Under the pieces are notes generated by a model that was given only the letters and a program-made list of their open reading frames with translations, was not told the origin of the DNA and ran no database searches. From Kingella oralis (GTDB taxonomy: Bacteria; Pseudomonadota; Gammaproteobacteria; Burkholderiales; Neisseriaceae): 64,000 nucleotides of DNA. The stretch's first letter is position 1, and every line of letters begins with the position of its first letter. The position numbers and the translations under genes were made by a program. Shown here piece after piece: positions 56,765 to 64,000 of the stretch. The DNA lies in contig NZ_CP059569.1 of assembly GCF_014054985.1 (NCBI RefSeq), positions 1,922,001 to 1,986,000 on the forward strand, read 5' to 3'.

Positions 56765-57823
56765 TTAGAATTTGTGTTTCATACCAATGCTAACTACGTT
56801 AGCTTTCAGTTTGTCATCGCCTTTACCAGATTGCAGGTAGCCGTATTGACCATTAACGATAGTGCGTTTAGACAATGCGTAGTCAGCACCTACCAAACCT
56901 TGGTAGTATTTGCCATTACCAGCAATTTTGTCACCATTAATGTCTTTGATACCGAAACCGTAAGCAAAAGTACCTTTCAGAGTCAAAGCATCATTAAGAG
57001 TGTAAGCACCAGACAACGCCAACTCGTTTACTTTATCAGCATCAGCATTCAAAGTAGAATTAGCACGTTCTACACGTTGTGAGCGTTGGTAAGCCAAACC
57101 AGCCAACCATTTGTCGCTCTCGTAACCTGCTTGTACCAATGCTTGGTAACCGCCTTTTTTACCAGCAGCAACAGCAGCAGTAGTACCGCGTGCATATACA
57201 CCAGCAACATCAGCAAAGAAGCCAGAGTTTTTGTAGCTTGCGCTCAAACCATAAATGCCTTTGGCTTTATTTTTGTGAGCACCCAATGCGTTAGTGCTTT
57301 CGCCGTTTTCTTGCTCGCTAGGTGAGTAGTAAGCTTTTGCAGTGAAACCAGACAAATCAGGAGTTTCGTAGCTAACTGCAGTTGCACGACGGTTAGCATC
57401 AGTACCACGAGTGAATGTTCCCAAACCAGCAACAGAAGAATCATATTCCCATTGGTCCAGTTTGCCATTCAACTCTTTGATTGGAGTTTGTTGGTAACCT
57501 ACTTTAACAGTACCGAAGCCACCTTTCAAACCAATGAAAGAATCGCGAGTACCGAATGTACGACCGCTACCACCACCGATGTCTACTTTAGATTCAACTT
57601 GCCAAATAGCATCCAAGTTGTCAGTCAGGTGTTCATGACCTTTGAAACCGATACGTGAACCGTAATCAACGATTTGGGTAGTTGTACCTTTGTTTTTGTC
57701 TTGACCTAATTTGTTACCAAAAGTAGTTTCAACACCACCTTTGATTTGACCGTACAAAATCACATCGGCCATAGAAGCAGTTGACAATGAAGCCAAAGCC
57801 AAAGCAATCAGAGTTTTTTTCAT
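56765..57823 (-). CDS. Outer-membrane porin
   Basis: The 352-residue protein has a signal peptide (MKKTLIALALASLSTASMA) and the start DVILYGQIKGGVETTF of neisserial and beta-proteobacterial general porins. It continues as a 16-strand barrel with GSRIGFKGHEHL, the PEFGVG-like loop region TFGTRDSFIGLKGGFGTVKVG in parts, and ends with the C-terminal Phe in VSIGMKHKF. It forms trimers that let small solutes through the outer membrane. Codon use is strongly biased, as expected for a highly expressed gene. Confidence 0.95.
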   Translation of the reverse strand: MKKTLIALALASLSTASMADVILYGQIKGGVETTFGNKLGQDKNKGTTTQIVDYGSRIGFKGHEHLTDNLDAIWQVESKVDIGGGSGRTFGTRDSFIGLKGGFGTVKVGYQQTPIKELNGKLDQWEYDSSVAGLGTFTRGTDANRRATAVSYETPDLSGFTAKAYYSPSEQENGESTNALGAHKNKAKGIYGLSASYKNSGFFADVAGVYARGTTAAVAAGKKGGYQALVQAGYESDKWLAGLAYQRSQRVERANSTLNADADKVNELALSGAYTLNDALTLKGTFAYGFGIKDINGDKIAGNGKYYQGLVGADYALSKRTIVNGQYGYLQSGKGDDKLKANVVSIGMKHKF

Positions 57824-58187
57824 TTCTGTATTCCTTATGTTTACTTAAACAAGTTTTGAAAAGAATTAAATGTGCTCACAATAAAACACTTTTAACCCCT
57901 GTTAAGCCCAAAATCTTATTGAGCCTTGCAGTTCGCAGTCGTTAATATAGCTATTTTGCGAAAAAAAAACAAACTTATTTTTTGTTTTTATGCTGAGCGT
58001 ACTTTGGGATTTTTGGTTTTATTTTGACTATTTTGTCTTATTTTGTTGTTTAATAAAGCAATTTATAAGAATAAAATAGTGTTGTTTTTTTGCAAATTTA
58101 TTTTTGCAGTGTTGCTTTTTTGTGGAATGAATGGGCGGCAGCTTGGTGTTTTCAGGCTGCCTTTGGTAGCAAGCCATTGCCTTCCAA
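57824..58187 (-). other. AT-rich upstream region of the porin gene
   Basis: These 364 bases hold no coding sequence. They are rich in A and T runs (for example 57960-57990 and 58020-58110), as is common before strong promoters. One DUS lies near 58150, just after the end of plsX. I could not place promoter boxes with confidence. Confidence 0.5.
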
Positions 58188-59201
58188 TTAGGCTGCGGCT
58201 AGTTTTTTGCTGATGCCTTGCTCAATTTTGGCCAGACTGTCGGCTTGGGCTTCTTGGTAGGCTTCTTCTAGGGCGAAGGCGAAACCTGTTGCATCGGTGC
58301 CGCCGTGGCTTTTGACGACGATGCCGCGCAAGCCGAGAAAGATGGCGCCGTTGTAGCGGCGCGGGTCTAGGCGGCGTTTGAAACTTTGAAGCACGGGCAG
58401 TGCAGTAAACGCGCTGAATTTGGTGTATAGGTTGCGCTGGAATTCTTGTTTGATGATGCCACCCATAAAGCCTGCCGTGCCTTCTATGGTTTTGAGTACG
58501 ATGTTGCCCACAAAGCCGTCGGCAATCACGATGTCTACTTTATCGCTGTATATTTGGTTGGCTTCGATGTTGCCGATGAAATTGACGGGGCTTTGTTGGA
58601 GCAGTTGAAAGGCTTGCTTAACGGTTTCGGTGCCTTTGATGTCTTCCGTGCCGATGTTGAGCAAGCCGATTTTAGGGGCGTTGTGGCTGGGATACAGGGC
58701 GCGGTAGAGTTCGTTGCCCATGATGGCGAATTGGTGGAGCTGCTCGGGGGTGCTGTCGACGTTTGCGCCGAGGTCAAGCATCAGGGTGAGCTGGTCGTTT
58801 TCAGCGGGGAGAAATTTGGCAATGGCGGGGCGGTCTATATGGGGCAGGGTTTTGAGCACGAAGCGGGCGGTTGCCATCAACGCGCCTGTGTTGCCTGCGG
58901 AAACGGCGGCTTGGGCGTTGCCCTCTTTCACTTGCTGGATGGCAACGCGCATGGATGAGTCTTTTTTGTTTTTTAGGGCGTACTGCGGAGCTTCGTCCAT
59001 GCCGACGACTTCGCTTGCGTGAATGATGCTGATGCGCGCCATTGGGGCGTTGGCTTGTTGCAAGGCGGTTTGAATTTGGGCTTGGTCGCCTACCATGATG
59101 AGTTTGGCATCGGGGCGGCGTTGCAAGAAGTTGGCGGCGGCGGGGGCGGTTACGGCGAGACCAATGTCGCCGCCCATGGCATCTACGGACAGGGTTATCA
59201 T
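58188..59201 (-). CDS. plsX: Phosphate acyltransferase PlsX
   Basis: The 337-residue peripheral membrane enzyme makes acyl-phosphate from acyl-ACP for phospholipid synthesis. It begins TLSVDAMGGDIG and shows VSAGNTGALMATARFVLKTL near residue 100, MLDLGANVDSTPEQLHQFAIMG near 142, and VIADGFVGNIVLKTIEGTA near 225. In many bacteria the order is yceD-rpmF-plsX; here a phosphoribosyltransferase gene lies between rpmF and plsX on the same strand. Confidence 0.97.
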   Translation of the reverse strand: MITLSVDAMGGDIGLAVTAPAAANFLQRRPDAKLIMVGDQAQIQTALQQANAPMARISIIHASEVVGMDEAPQYALKNKKDSSMRVAIQQVKEGNAQAAVSAGNTGALMATARFVLKTLPHIDRPAIAKFLPAENDQLTLMLDLGANVDSTPEQLHQFAIMGNELYRALYPSHNAPKIGLLNIGTEDIKGTETVKQAFQLLQQSPVNFIGNIEANQIYSDKVDIVIADGFVGNIVLKTIEGTAGFMGGIIKQEFQRNLYTKFSAFTALPVLQSFKRRLDPRRYNGAIFLGLRGIVVKSHGGTDATGFAFALEEAYQEAQADSLAKIEQGISKKLAAA

Positions 59202-59413
59202 GTTGAAGGTTTCCTTGGTGAGGGTTGGGCTTGGTGCGAGGCTGGCGCACTCGTTTTCAGGCTGCCTTTGGCGTTAGCCCTTGGTGTTTGCGGCTTACCC
59301 AGTATTCAAAGCAGGTATTGTAAAACGGTTTCAGGCTGCCTGAAACGCTTTTTGGGGGTTTCAGGCAGCCTGCGGAGCGTAGCGGAGTTGCGAAGCCAAA
59401 ATGGTTTGCCGCT

Positions 59414-59953
59414 TTATTCTTCGTCGGAATGAACGCCTGCGGCGGCGCGGCAGTTGTGCGCTTCGATGTCGGTGGCATCCCATGGGTAGTTTATCCACCA
59501 GTCTTCAATTTCTACGCCGCTAAAATAGGCGACATCTGCGGGCAGCTCGGCGACTTTGGGTTTGAGCTTGTTGTGAATCACGGCGACGCCGATTTTCTTG
59601 AAGCCGTCGCGTTCCAGTTCATCCAGCACAAAACGCATGGTGGTGCGGCTGTCGTCCACTTCGTCCACCACCAAAACGTTTTTGCCTTGCAATTCGGTCG
59701 GAATCGGGTCAAGCCATTGAATTTTCTGCACCGCATCGGTGGTTTGGCTGTCGGTTTCGTTCAGATAATAGGCGGTGGTTACGGCGTAGATGGGGATGTC
59801 AAGAAAAGTGCGCAGCATTCGGGCGGGGATAAAGCCGCCGCCGCCGATGGCAATCATGGCATCGTATTTGACGCCTGCTTCGTTGATTTTTTGGGCGATG
59901 TGTTTCACGGTGCGATGGATGTCGTCGTAGGTGTACCAAATTTTTTGTGCCAT
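59414..59953 (-). CDS. Purine-type phosphoribosyltransferase
   Basis: The 179-residue protein has the type I phosphoribosyltransferase fold: DAMIAIGGGGFIPARML at about 32-48, the PRPP-binding motif VLVVDEVDDSRTTM at about 92-105, and IEDWWINYPWD near the end, as in xanthine, guanine or hypoxanthine phosphoribosyltransferases. It probably salvages purines. It separates plsX from rpmF, both on the same strand. An extended DUS-type repeat (59363-59398) lies just after its stop codon. Confidence 0.87.
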   Translation of the reverse strand: MAQKIWYTYDDIHRTVKHIAQKINEAGVKYDAMIAIGGGGFIPARMLRTFLDIPIYAVTTAYYLNETDSQTTDAVQKIQWLDPIPTELQGKNVLVVDEVDDSRTTMRFVLDELERDGFKKIGVAVIHNKLKPKVAELPADVAYFSGVEIEDWWINYPWDATDIEAHNCRAAAGVHSDEE

Positions 59954-60092
59954 GGGAATGCTCGCTTTTCTGTGATGGGATGGGATGTTTCAGGCTGCGT
60001 TGGCGTGAGAGTGGGCAGCCTGAAAATGGTTGGTACGAAAAAGCCAGCCGATATTGCTGTTGCTCAATCGCTGGCTTTTTGCGCCGCTGTGC

Positions 60093-60272
60093 TTATTCGC
60101 CTTTGGCTTTGGCTACTTTGCGACCACGATACATTCCGTTGGGAGAAATGTGATGTGGGCGGTGCACTTCGCCTGTTGCGCTATCTACGGACAATGCGGG
60201 GGCAGTAAGCGCGTCGTGTGAACGGTGCATACCACGGCGTGAGGGGGATTTTTTGTTCTGTTGAACGGCCAT
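60093..60272 (-). CDS. rpmF: 50S ribosomal protein L32
   Basis: The 59-residue basic protein begins [20 protein letters not shown] and ends [12 protein letters not shown], the standard form of L32 in beta-proteobacteria. It lacks the zinc-binding Cys residues found in some paralogues. A GGAG ribosome site precedes the ATG. The yceD gene ends 33 bases upstream on the same strand, the usual pairing. Confidence 0.96.
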   Translation of the reverse strand: MAVQQNKKSPSRRGMHRSHDALTAPALSVDSATGEVHRPHHISPNGMYRGRKVAKAKGE

Positions 60273-60305
60273 TTTGAACTCCTAATTAAATGAAAGATAA
60301 AAAAG

Positions 60306-60806
60306 TTAGCCCGATTTTTTCAATCCTGCCAGCGCGGCAAAGGGATTGGGTTTGCTTTGATTGTTGGCTTCTAGCTGGGCGTTGCCGCATTGTTCGTGCT
60401 TGGGGGAAAACGGCAAAGCCATGAGGATTTGGTCTTCAATGAGCGAGAAAACGTCTATTTCGGGTTCTTGCAGCATGCCTTCGAGGTCTTCGTCGGCAAG
60501 CATGGCTTCGTCTAGCGTTTCTTCGTTTTCAAACAGAACAATCCGCACGTTTTCGTTTAACGCAAATTCTGTGGGTTGCATGCAACGTTGGCATTGCAGG
60601 GGCAGGCAGCCTGAAAGGGTGAGCGTTAAATAGGGGCGTTGCCATTTATCTATGCCGCCTGTTAGGGTGTAGGCGACGGATGATGACAAGTCGGTGAAAT
60701 CGTGCGTCCAAACGCGTTCGTCCAGTTGGTTGAGCGAGACGTTGCCTTGCAGGGTTTCTTGCTTGGCGGTGAACGCTTGGGAATCAATCAGTATTCGGTT
60801 TAACAT
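60306..60806 (-). CDS. yceD: YceD (DUF177) 23S rRNA accumulation protein
   Basis: The 166-residue protein is of the YceD/DUF177 family, needed for normal 23S rRNA levels in E. coli. It has the family's Cys motif LPLQCQRCMQPTEF near residue 73 and EIDVFSLIEDQILMALPFSPKH near residue 120 (in parts). A DUS is read as LSGCLPLQ directly before the Cys motif. It begins the group yceD, rpmF on the minus strand and is divergent from the Maf gene, with 59 bases between. Confidence 0.92.
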   Translation of the reverse strand: MLNRILIDSQAFTAKQETLQGNVSLNQLDERVWTHDFTDLSSSVAYTLTGGIDKWQRPYLTLTLSGCLPLQCQRCMQPTEFALNENVRIVLFENEETLDEAMLADEDLEGMLQEPEIDVFSLIEDQILMALPFSPKHEQCGNAQLEANNQSKPNPFAALAGLKKSG

Positions 60807-60865
60807 AAACGGCGCATGATATAATTTTATGCTTATTCAGTCAATATTTTTAAGGGAGTGGCGCG

Positions 60866-61450
60866 ATGGCGTTGCCTGTTGTTTTGGGGTCTTCTTCGGT
60901 GTTTCGCCAGCAGCAGTTGGCAGCTTTGGGCTTGGATTTTGCGGTGGGCAAGCCTGTGTTTAATGAGTCGCCGCTGGCGGGGGAATCGGCGCGGGATACG
61001 GCGTTGCGTTTGGCGGTGGGCAAGGTGCGCTCGTTGGCGAGGCGGTTTCCTGCGCATTTGATTATTGGGGCGGATCAAGTGGCTTGGTGTGATGGGCGGC
61101 AGTTGGGCAAACCGATGTCGGTGGAGCGGGCGGCGGCGATGTTGGGCGCGTTATCGGGGCGGGAGATTGTGTTTTACAGCGCGGTGTGTGTGTTGGATTC
61201 GGTTTCAGGCTGCCTTAAATCGCATGTGGATGAGACGGTGGTGCGGATGCGGGCATTGTCGGCGGGGCAGATTGGGCGGTATTTGGCGCGTGAGCCTGAT
61301 GCGATTTTTTGCGCGGGGGCGGCAAAAAGCGAGGGCTTGGGCGCGGCGTTGTTGGAGCGCGTGGATTGTTCTGATCCGAATGCGTTGATTGGTTTGCCGA
61401 TTTTTTGGTTGGTGGGGACGTTGGGGGCGTTTGGTGTGGAGGTGGTTTGA
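60866..61450 (+). CDS. Maf/YceF-type nucleoside triphosphate pyrophosphatase
   Basis: The 194-residue protein has the Maf pattern: VLGSSSVFRQQQLAALGLDF at the start, ESARDTALRLAVGKVRSLA, GADQVAWCDGRQLGKP near residue 70, and AAKSEGLGAALLERVDCSDPNALIGLP (in parts) near residue 152. The last stretch is typical of the YceF branch, which removes 7-methyl-GTP. The location beside yceD and rpmF, as in E. coli, agrees. A DUS is read as VSGCLKSH. Confidence 0.92.
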   Translation: MALPVVLGSSSVFRQQQLAALGLDFAVGKPVFNESPLAGESARDTALRLAVGKVRSLARRFPAHLIIGADQVAWCDGRQLGKPMSVERAAAMLGALSGREIVFYSAVCVLDSVSGCLKSHVDETVVRMRALSAGQIGRYLAREPDAIFCAGAAKSEGLGAALLERVDCSDPNALIGLPIFWLVGTLGAFGVEVV

Positions 61451-61882
61451 GGGGGAGATGGATGGGTTGAGGCAGCCTGAAAATCGGGAACTGGTTTTCA
61501 GGCTGCCTTTGGCGTGTGATGGCTTAGGCTCAAATTGTTGCGCGGCTTATTGGGCAGCCTGAAAATCATGCCATGATTGGTTGATGCTGCGCGGGGTGCA
61601 GGGGCTTGCCCCTGCTCGTGGTAGGCGGCGAAACGCCTGCGCGGGCGATGTTGAATAATGGCAGGTTGCGCGGCGAAGTGTGGAGTTCTTGTTGGGCGGA
61701 TGGGGGGGGTGGGGCGGCGGGCTGTTGTTCTATTGGCGTTTCAGGCTGCTTTGTTAGCTGCGTGCGCAGCGAAGCTGCACACCCTACGATTTGTTGCTTT
61801 TATTGCGGCAGCGTTGTTAATTTGAAATTATTTAAGCGTTTTCAGGCTGCCTTGATTGCATATTAAGGCAGCCTGAAAATGT
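61451..61882. other. Intergenic region after the Maf gene
   Basis: About 430 bases without a convincing gene. A DUS pair at about 61471-61507 can end the Maf transcript. Further DUS copies lie near 61553, 61740 and 61845-61880; the last pair lies beyond the ribD stop codon. A run of eight G is at 61702-61709. A stretch with GTGCGCAGCGAAGCTGC at about 61760 resembles the extended DUS-type repeat. Confidence 0.55.
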
Positions 61883-62962
61883 TTACCGCTTGCGCTGCAA
61901 CACCCATTTGATGTCGTCGCCCAACGCTTCCACGCTCACGGTTTGCCATTTTGACGGACGGGTGAGCGTGTTTTCGTTTTCAGGCAGCCTGAAAAGACCG
62001 CGCGCGCTGTCGCCGAGGATTTTCGGGGCTTGGTAGTACACGATTTCATCCGCCAAATCGGCTTGGATAAAGGCGGTGGCGAGGGTGCTGCCCGCTTCTA
62101 CCATCAGCTCGCCGATTTGGTGTTCTCGGGCGAGATGGGCGAGCAGGCTGGATAAATCGTTTTCAGGCTGCCTATATATGTGCACGTTGGGGTAATCGGC
62201 GAAGGGGTTGGCGGGGCTTTGCGTGCAGATGAGCGTTTCGCCGCCGTCTTGGATGATGCGGCTGCGGGCGGGGGTGCGCAGTTGGCGGTCCAGCACGATG
62301 CGCAACGGCTGGCGGATGGTGGGGATGCGGACGTTGAGCTGCGGGTTGTCGGCGAGGATGGTGCCGATGCCGGTGAGCACAGCGCAGCTTTCGGCGCGTT
62401 GGATTTGCACGTCGGCGCGGGCGGCTTCGCCTGTTATCCATTGGCTTGCGCCGTTGGCAAGCGCGGTTTTGCCGTCTAGGCTGGCGGCGATTTTGAGTTT
62501 GACAAACGGGCGTTGGCGTTCGATGCGCGACAGAAAGCCGCGGTTGAGCGCGCGCGCTTCGGCTTCGCACAGCCCGCTAGCGGTTTGGGTGCCTGCTTGG
62601 CGCAGGATGGCCAAGCCTTTGCCTGCCACAAGGGGGTTGGGGTCTTGCATGGCGGCGACCACGCGCGATACGCCTGCGCGAACGAGCGCTTCGGCGCAAG
62701 GGGGCGTGCGCCCGTGGTGGGCGCAGGGTTCTAGGGTTACATAGGCGGTTGCGCCGCGTGCCAGCGCGCCCGCTTGGGCAAGGGCGTGGACTTCGGCGTG
62801 CGGCGCGCCCGCTTGCACATGGTAGCCTTGCCCGACGATTTGGCTGCCGTGCGCGATAACGCAGCCGACGCGCGGGTTAGGGCTGGTGGAAAAGCGTCCT
62901 TGCCATGCGAGGGCGAGGGCGAGTTGCATGTGTTGGGTGTCTTGGTGAGTGAACGGAGGCAT
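61883..62962 (-). CDS. ribD: Bifunctional riboflavin deaminase/reductase RibD
   Basis: The 359-residue enzyme carries out two steps of riboflavin synthesis. The N-terminal deaminase (about 1-145) has the zinc site GAPHAEVHALAQAG and TLEPCAHHGRTPPCAEAL. The C-terminal reductase (about 150-359) has VKLKIAASLDGKTALANGASQWITG in parts, LTGIGTILADNPQLNVR, and VEAGSTLATAFIQADLADEIVYYQAP in parts. Two DUS copies are read as YRQPENDLSS and LFRLPENENT. No FMN riboswitch was seen upstream. Flavins made with it serve NosR among others. Confidence 0.96.
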   Translation of the reverse strand: MPPFTHQDTQHMQLALALAWQGRFSTSPNPRVGCVIAHGSQIVGQGYHVQAGAPHAEVHALAQAGALARGATAYVTLEPCAHHGRTPPCAEALVRAGVSRVVAAMQDPNPLVAGKGLAILRQAGTQTASGLCEAEARALNRGFLSRIERQRPFVKLKIAASLDGKTALANGASQWITGEAARADVQIQRAESCAVLTGIGTILADNPQLNVRIPTIRQPLRIVLDRQLRTPARSRIIQDGGETLICTQSPANPFADYPNVHIYRQPENDLSSLLAHLAREHQIGELMVEAGSTLATAFIQADLADEIVYYQAPKILGDSARGLFRLPENENTLTRPSKWQTVSVEALGDDIKWVLQRKR

Positions 62963-63127
62963 GGCGGTTGCAATGGGATGGGAGTGGGAAGAAGGTGCGG
63001 AGCGGTAAAACGGTTGGACTGGGATGACGGCGCAAACGGAAAGCCGCCCTGCCCTGCGGATAACATTGAGGCAGCCTGAAAAGGGATAACCCCGTTTTCA
63101 GGCTGCCTTATATGTATATGCGCGCGG

Positions 63128-63769
63128 TTAGTTAAACTTCACGCTGTTTGCCAGCAGGTCTTTCAACTCGTTGGCAGACATTTGCCCGCTGGTGGCGCAC
63201 ACCACGGCGAGTTCTTTATCGGCAGACAAATGGGCGATGCAGCTTTCGCGGGTGCTAGCGTTTTCGTTGGCTTGGGTGTAGCGGTATGCCATGCTATCGG
63301 CGGTGGCGGCATCTACTTGCGCGTCTTTCACGCTTTGGTCGCTTTCAATTTCTTTTTTCAAATCGGCAAACAGTTTGTCGGCGGCTTTGTCGGTTTTGCC
63401 TGTTTGCACCACGGATAGGGTTAAATCGGCATCGTCGTTGCGTTGCAGCAGGGTTACTTGCTCAGCGGGCACGCCTTCGGGCAACAGGTTGGCATCGGCG
63501 AGCTTGTCTTCGAACGCGCCGCTAATATTTTGCGGGATAACGAATTGCACTTTGTTGTCTTTGCTCGATAGCGTGGTGCCGGCGGCTTCGGATGTGCCGG
63601 CGGCGGATGCAGCAGATGCTTCGGAAGCGGCTGCGGGCGCGGCGGGCGCGCTAACGGCGGCAGGCGCGGAGGCGGCGGGGTTTACAGGTTGGTCGCCGCA
63701 CGCCGCCAAACCGATGGCGGCGGCGATAAGCAGGGCTTGCTTTTTCAATGAAATAATTTTGGATGACAT
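63128..63769 (-). CDS. Lipoprotein of unknown function
   Basis: The 213-residue protein has a signal with lipobox GLAAC (Cys near residue 24), an Ala/Ser/Pro spacer of about 40 residues, and a globular part rich in Asp and Ala (KVQFVIPQNISGAFEDKLADANLLPEG, in parts, up to FN at the end). Two Cys (ESCIAHL and AVVCATSG) may form a disulfide. I recognise no family with confidence; it resembles small DcrB-like lipoproteins in general layout. It stands between ribD and a yebC-family gene on the same strand. Confidence 0.65.
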   Translation of the reverse strand: MSSKIISLKKQALLIAAAIGLAACGDQPVNPAASAPAAVSAPAAPAAASEASAASAAGTSEAAGTTLSSKDNKVQFVIPQNISGAFEDKLADANLLPEGVPAEQVTLLQRNDDADLTLSVVQTGKTDKAADKLFADLKKEIESDQSVKDAQVDAATADSMAYRYTQANENASTRESCIAHLSADKELAVVCATSGQMSANELKDLLANSVKFN

Positions 63770-63861
63770 GGATGTTGTCCTTGAGTTTGTTATAAAAGGG
63801 ATGGGCAGCCTGAAAACGGAAAACGCGGCTTGCGCTGTTTGTTTTCAGGCTGCCTTGGGGC

Positions 63862-64000
63862 TTAGCCTAAATCCAAAACGGCAGAGGTGTACACGTTTTG
63901 CACGTCGTCCAGGCTTTCCAGCGCGTCGATGAGTTTTTGCATTTTTTCGGCATCGGCGCCGCTCAGTTCGGTGGTGTTTTGCGCGCGCATGGTTACGTCG
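63862..64000 (-). CDS. YebC/PmpR-family protein, C-terminal part only
   Basis: The window ends inside this gene. The visible 45 codons encode [45 protein letters not shown] (in parts), which matches the C terminus of YebC/TACO1-type proteins, where [17 protein letters not shown] is conserved. These act as transcription regulators or as translation factors for polyproline stretches. The start and most of the gene lie beyond the window. Confidence 0.88.
   Translation of the reverse strand, partial: DVTMRAQNTTELSGADAEKMQKLIDALESLDDVQNVYTSAVLDLG

Noticed and set aside
61606..61866. Small gene with a poly-G tract after the Maf gene
   Set aside because: The frame crosses DUS copies and low-complexity sequence, has no family resemblance and no clear ribosome site.
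62963..63127. FMN riboswitch before ribD
   Set aside because: The gap is short and shows none of the conserved RFN elements; it contains only a DUS pair.

Overview
The window comes from a member of the Neisseriaceae, most likely Kingella. The 12-mer AGGCAGCCTGAA and its reverse complement occur every few hundred bases, often as inverted pairs after genes; this is the DNA uptake sequence (DUS) dialect known as AG-kingDUS. A complete nitrite-to-N2 pathway (aniA/nirK, norB, full nos cluster) fits a denitrifying species such as K. denitrificans. The species name is inference; the genus-level dialect is read directly.

Layout. 1-3.67 kb: a DUF2867 protein, a lytic transglycosylase, TehB and a LysO-type exporter, all on the minus strand. 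3.70-22.43 kb: a genomic island in a tRNA-Ile2(CAT) gene, bounded by a perfect 50-bp direct repeat (attL 3704-3753, attR 22384-22433). It carries an integrase and a small HTH/excisionase-like gene, IncP-like conjugation remnants (TraM-, TraL-, TrbM- and a broken VirB1-like gene), a toxin-antitoxin pair whose RelE-like toxin is broken by an 11-bp tandem duplication, a CI/Cro-like switch, and a putative replication gene with iteron-like repeats inside it. Within the island, 12.86-20.97 kb lies between two identical 1,022-bp insertion sequences and carries a different DUS dialect, AGGCTACCTGAA (AG-eikDUS). It holds two OmpA-like genes, a 1,515-residue autotransporter, an IS5-family remnant fused to a second autotransporter tail, and coaBC. 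This looks like Eikenella-derived DNA inside a Kingella island.

22.5-36.3 kb: a phosphatase, truB, then the nitrous oxide reductase locus on the minus strand (nosR, nosZ, nosD, nosF, nosY, nosL and an ApbE flavin transferase). Three genes not usually part of nos (a VOC protein, a chorismate mutase-like protein, a molbindin) and two nested MITE-like elements sit between nosD and nosF. 36.5-50.4 kb: housekeeping genes, including ppsA, gyrB, coaD, an alcohol dehydrogenase, a rhomboid protein, ubiE and prmC. 50.7-55.7 kb: divergent norB and aniA, with an FGE/NirV-like gene after aniA. The aniA and nosR promoters share an identical 14-bp FNR-type site. 55.9-64 kb: a Nif3-like gene, a porin, plsX, a phosphoribosyltransferase, rpmF, yceD, a Maf/YceF gene, ribD, a lipoprotein and the end of a yebC-family gene.

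How the genes work together: AniA reduces nitrite to NO, NorB reduces NO to N2O, and NosZ reduces N2O to N2. NosR, NosL, NosD/F/Y and ApbE support electron transfer, copper supply and flavinylation. Oxygen-sensing control by FNR is suggested for aniA and nos by the shared sites.
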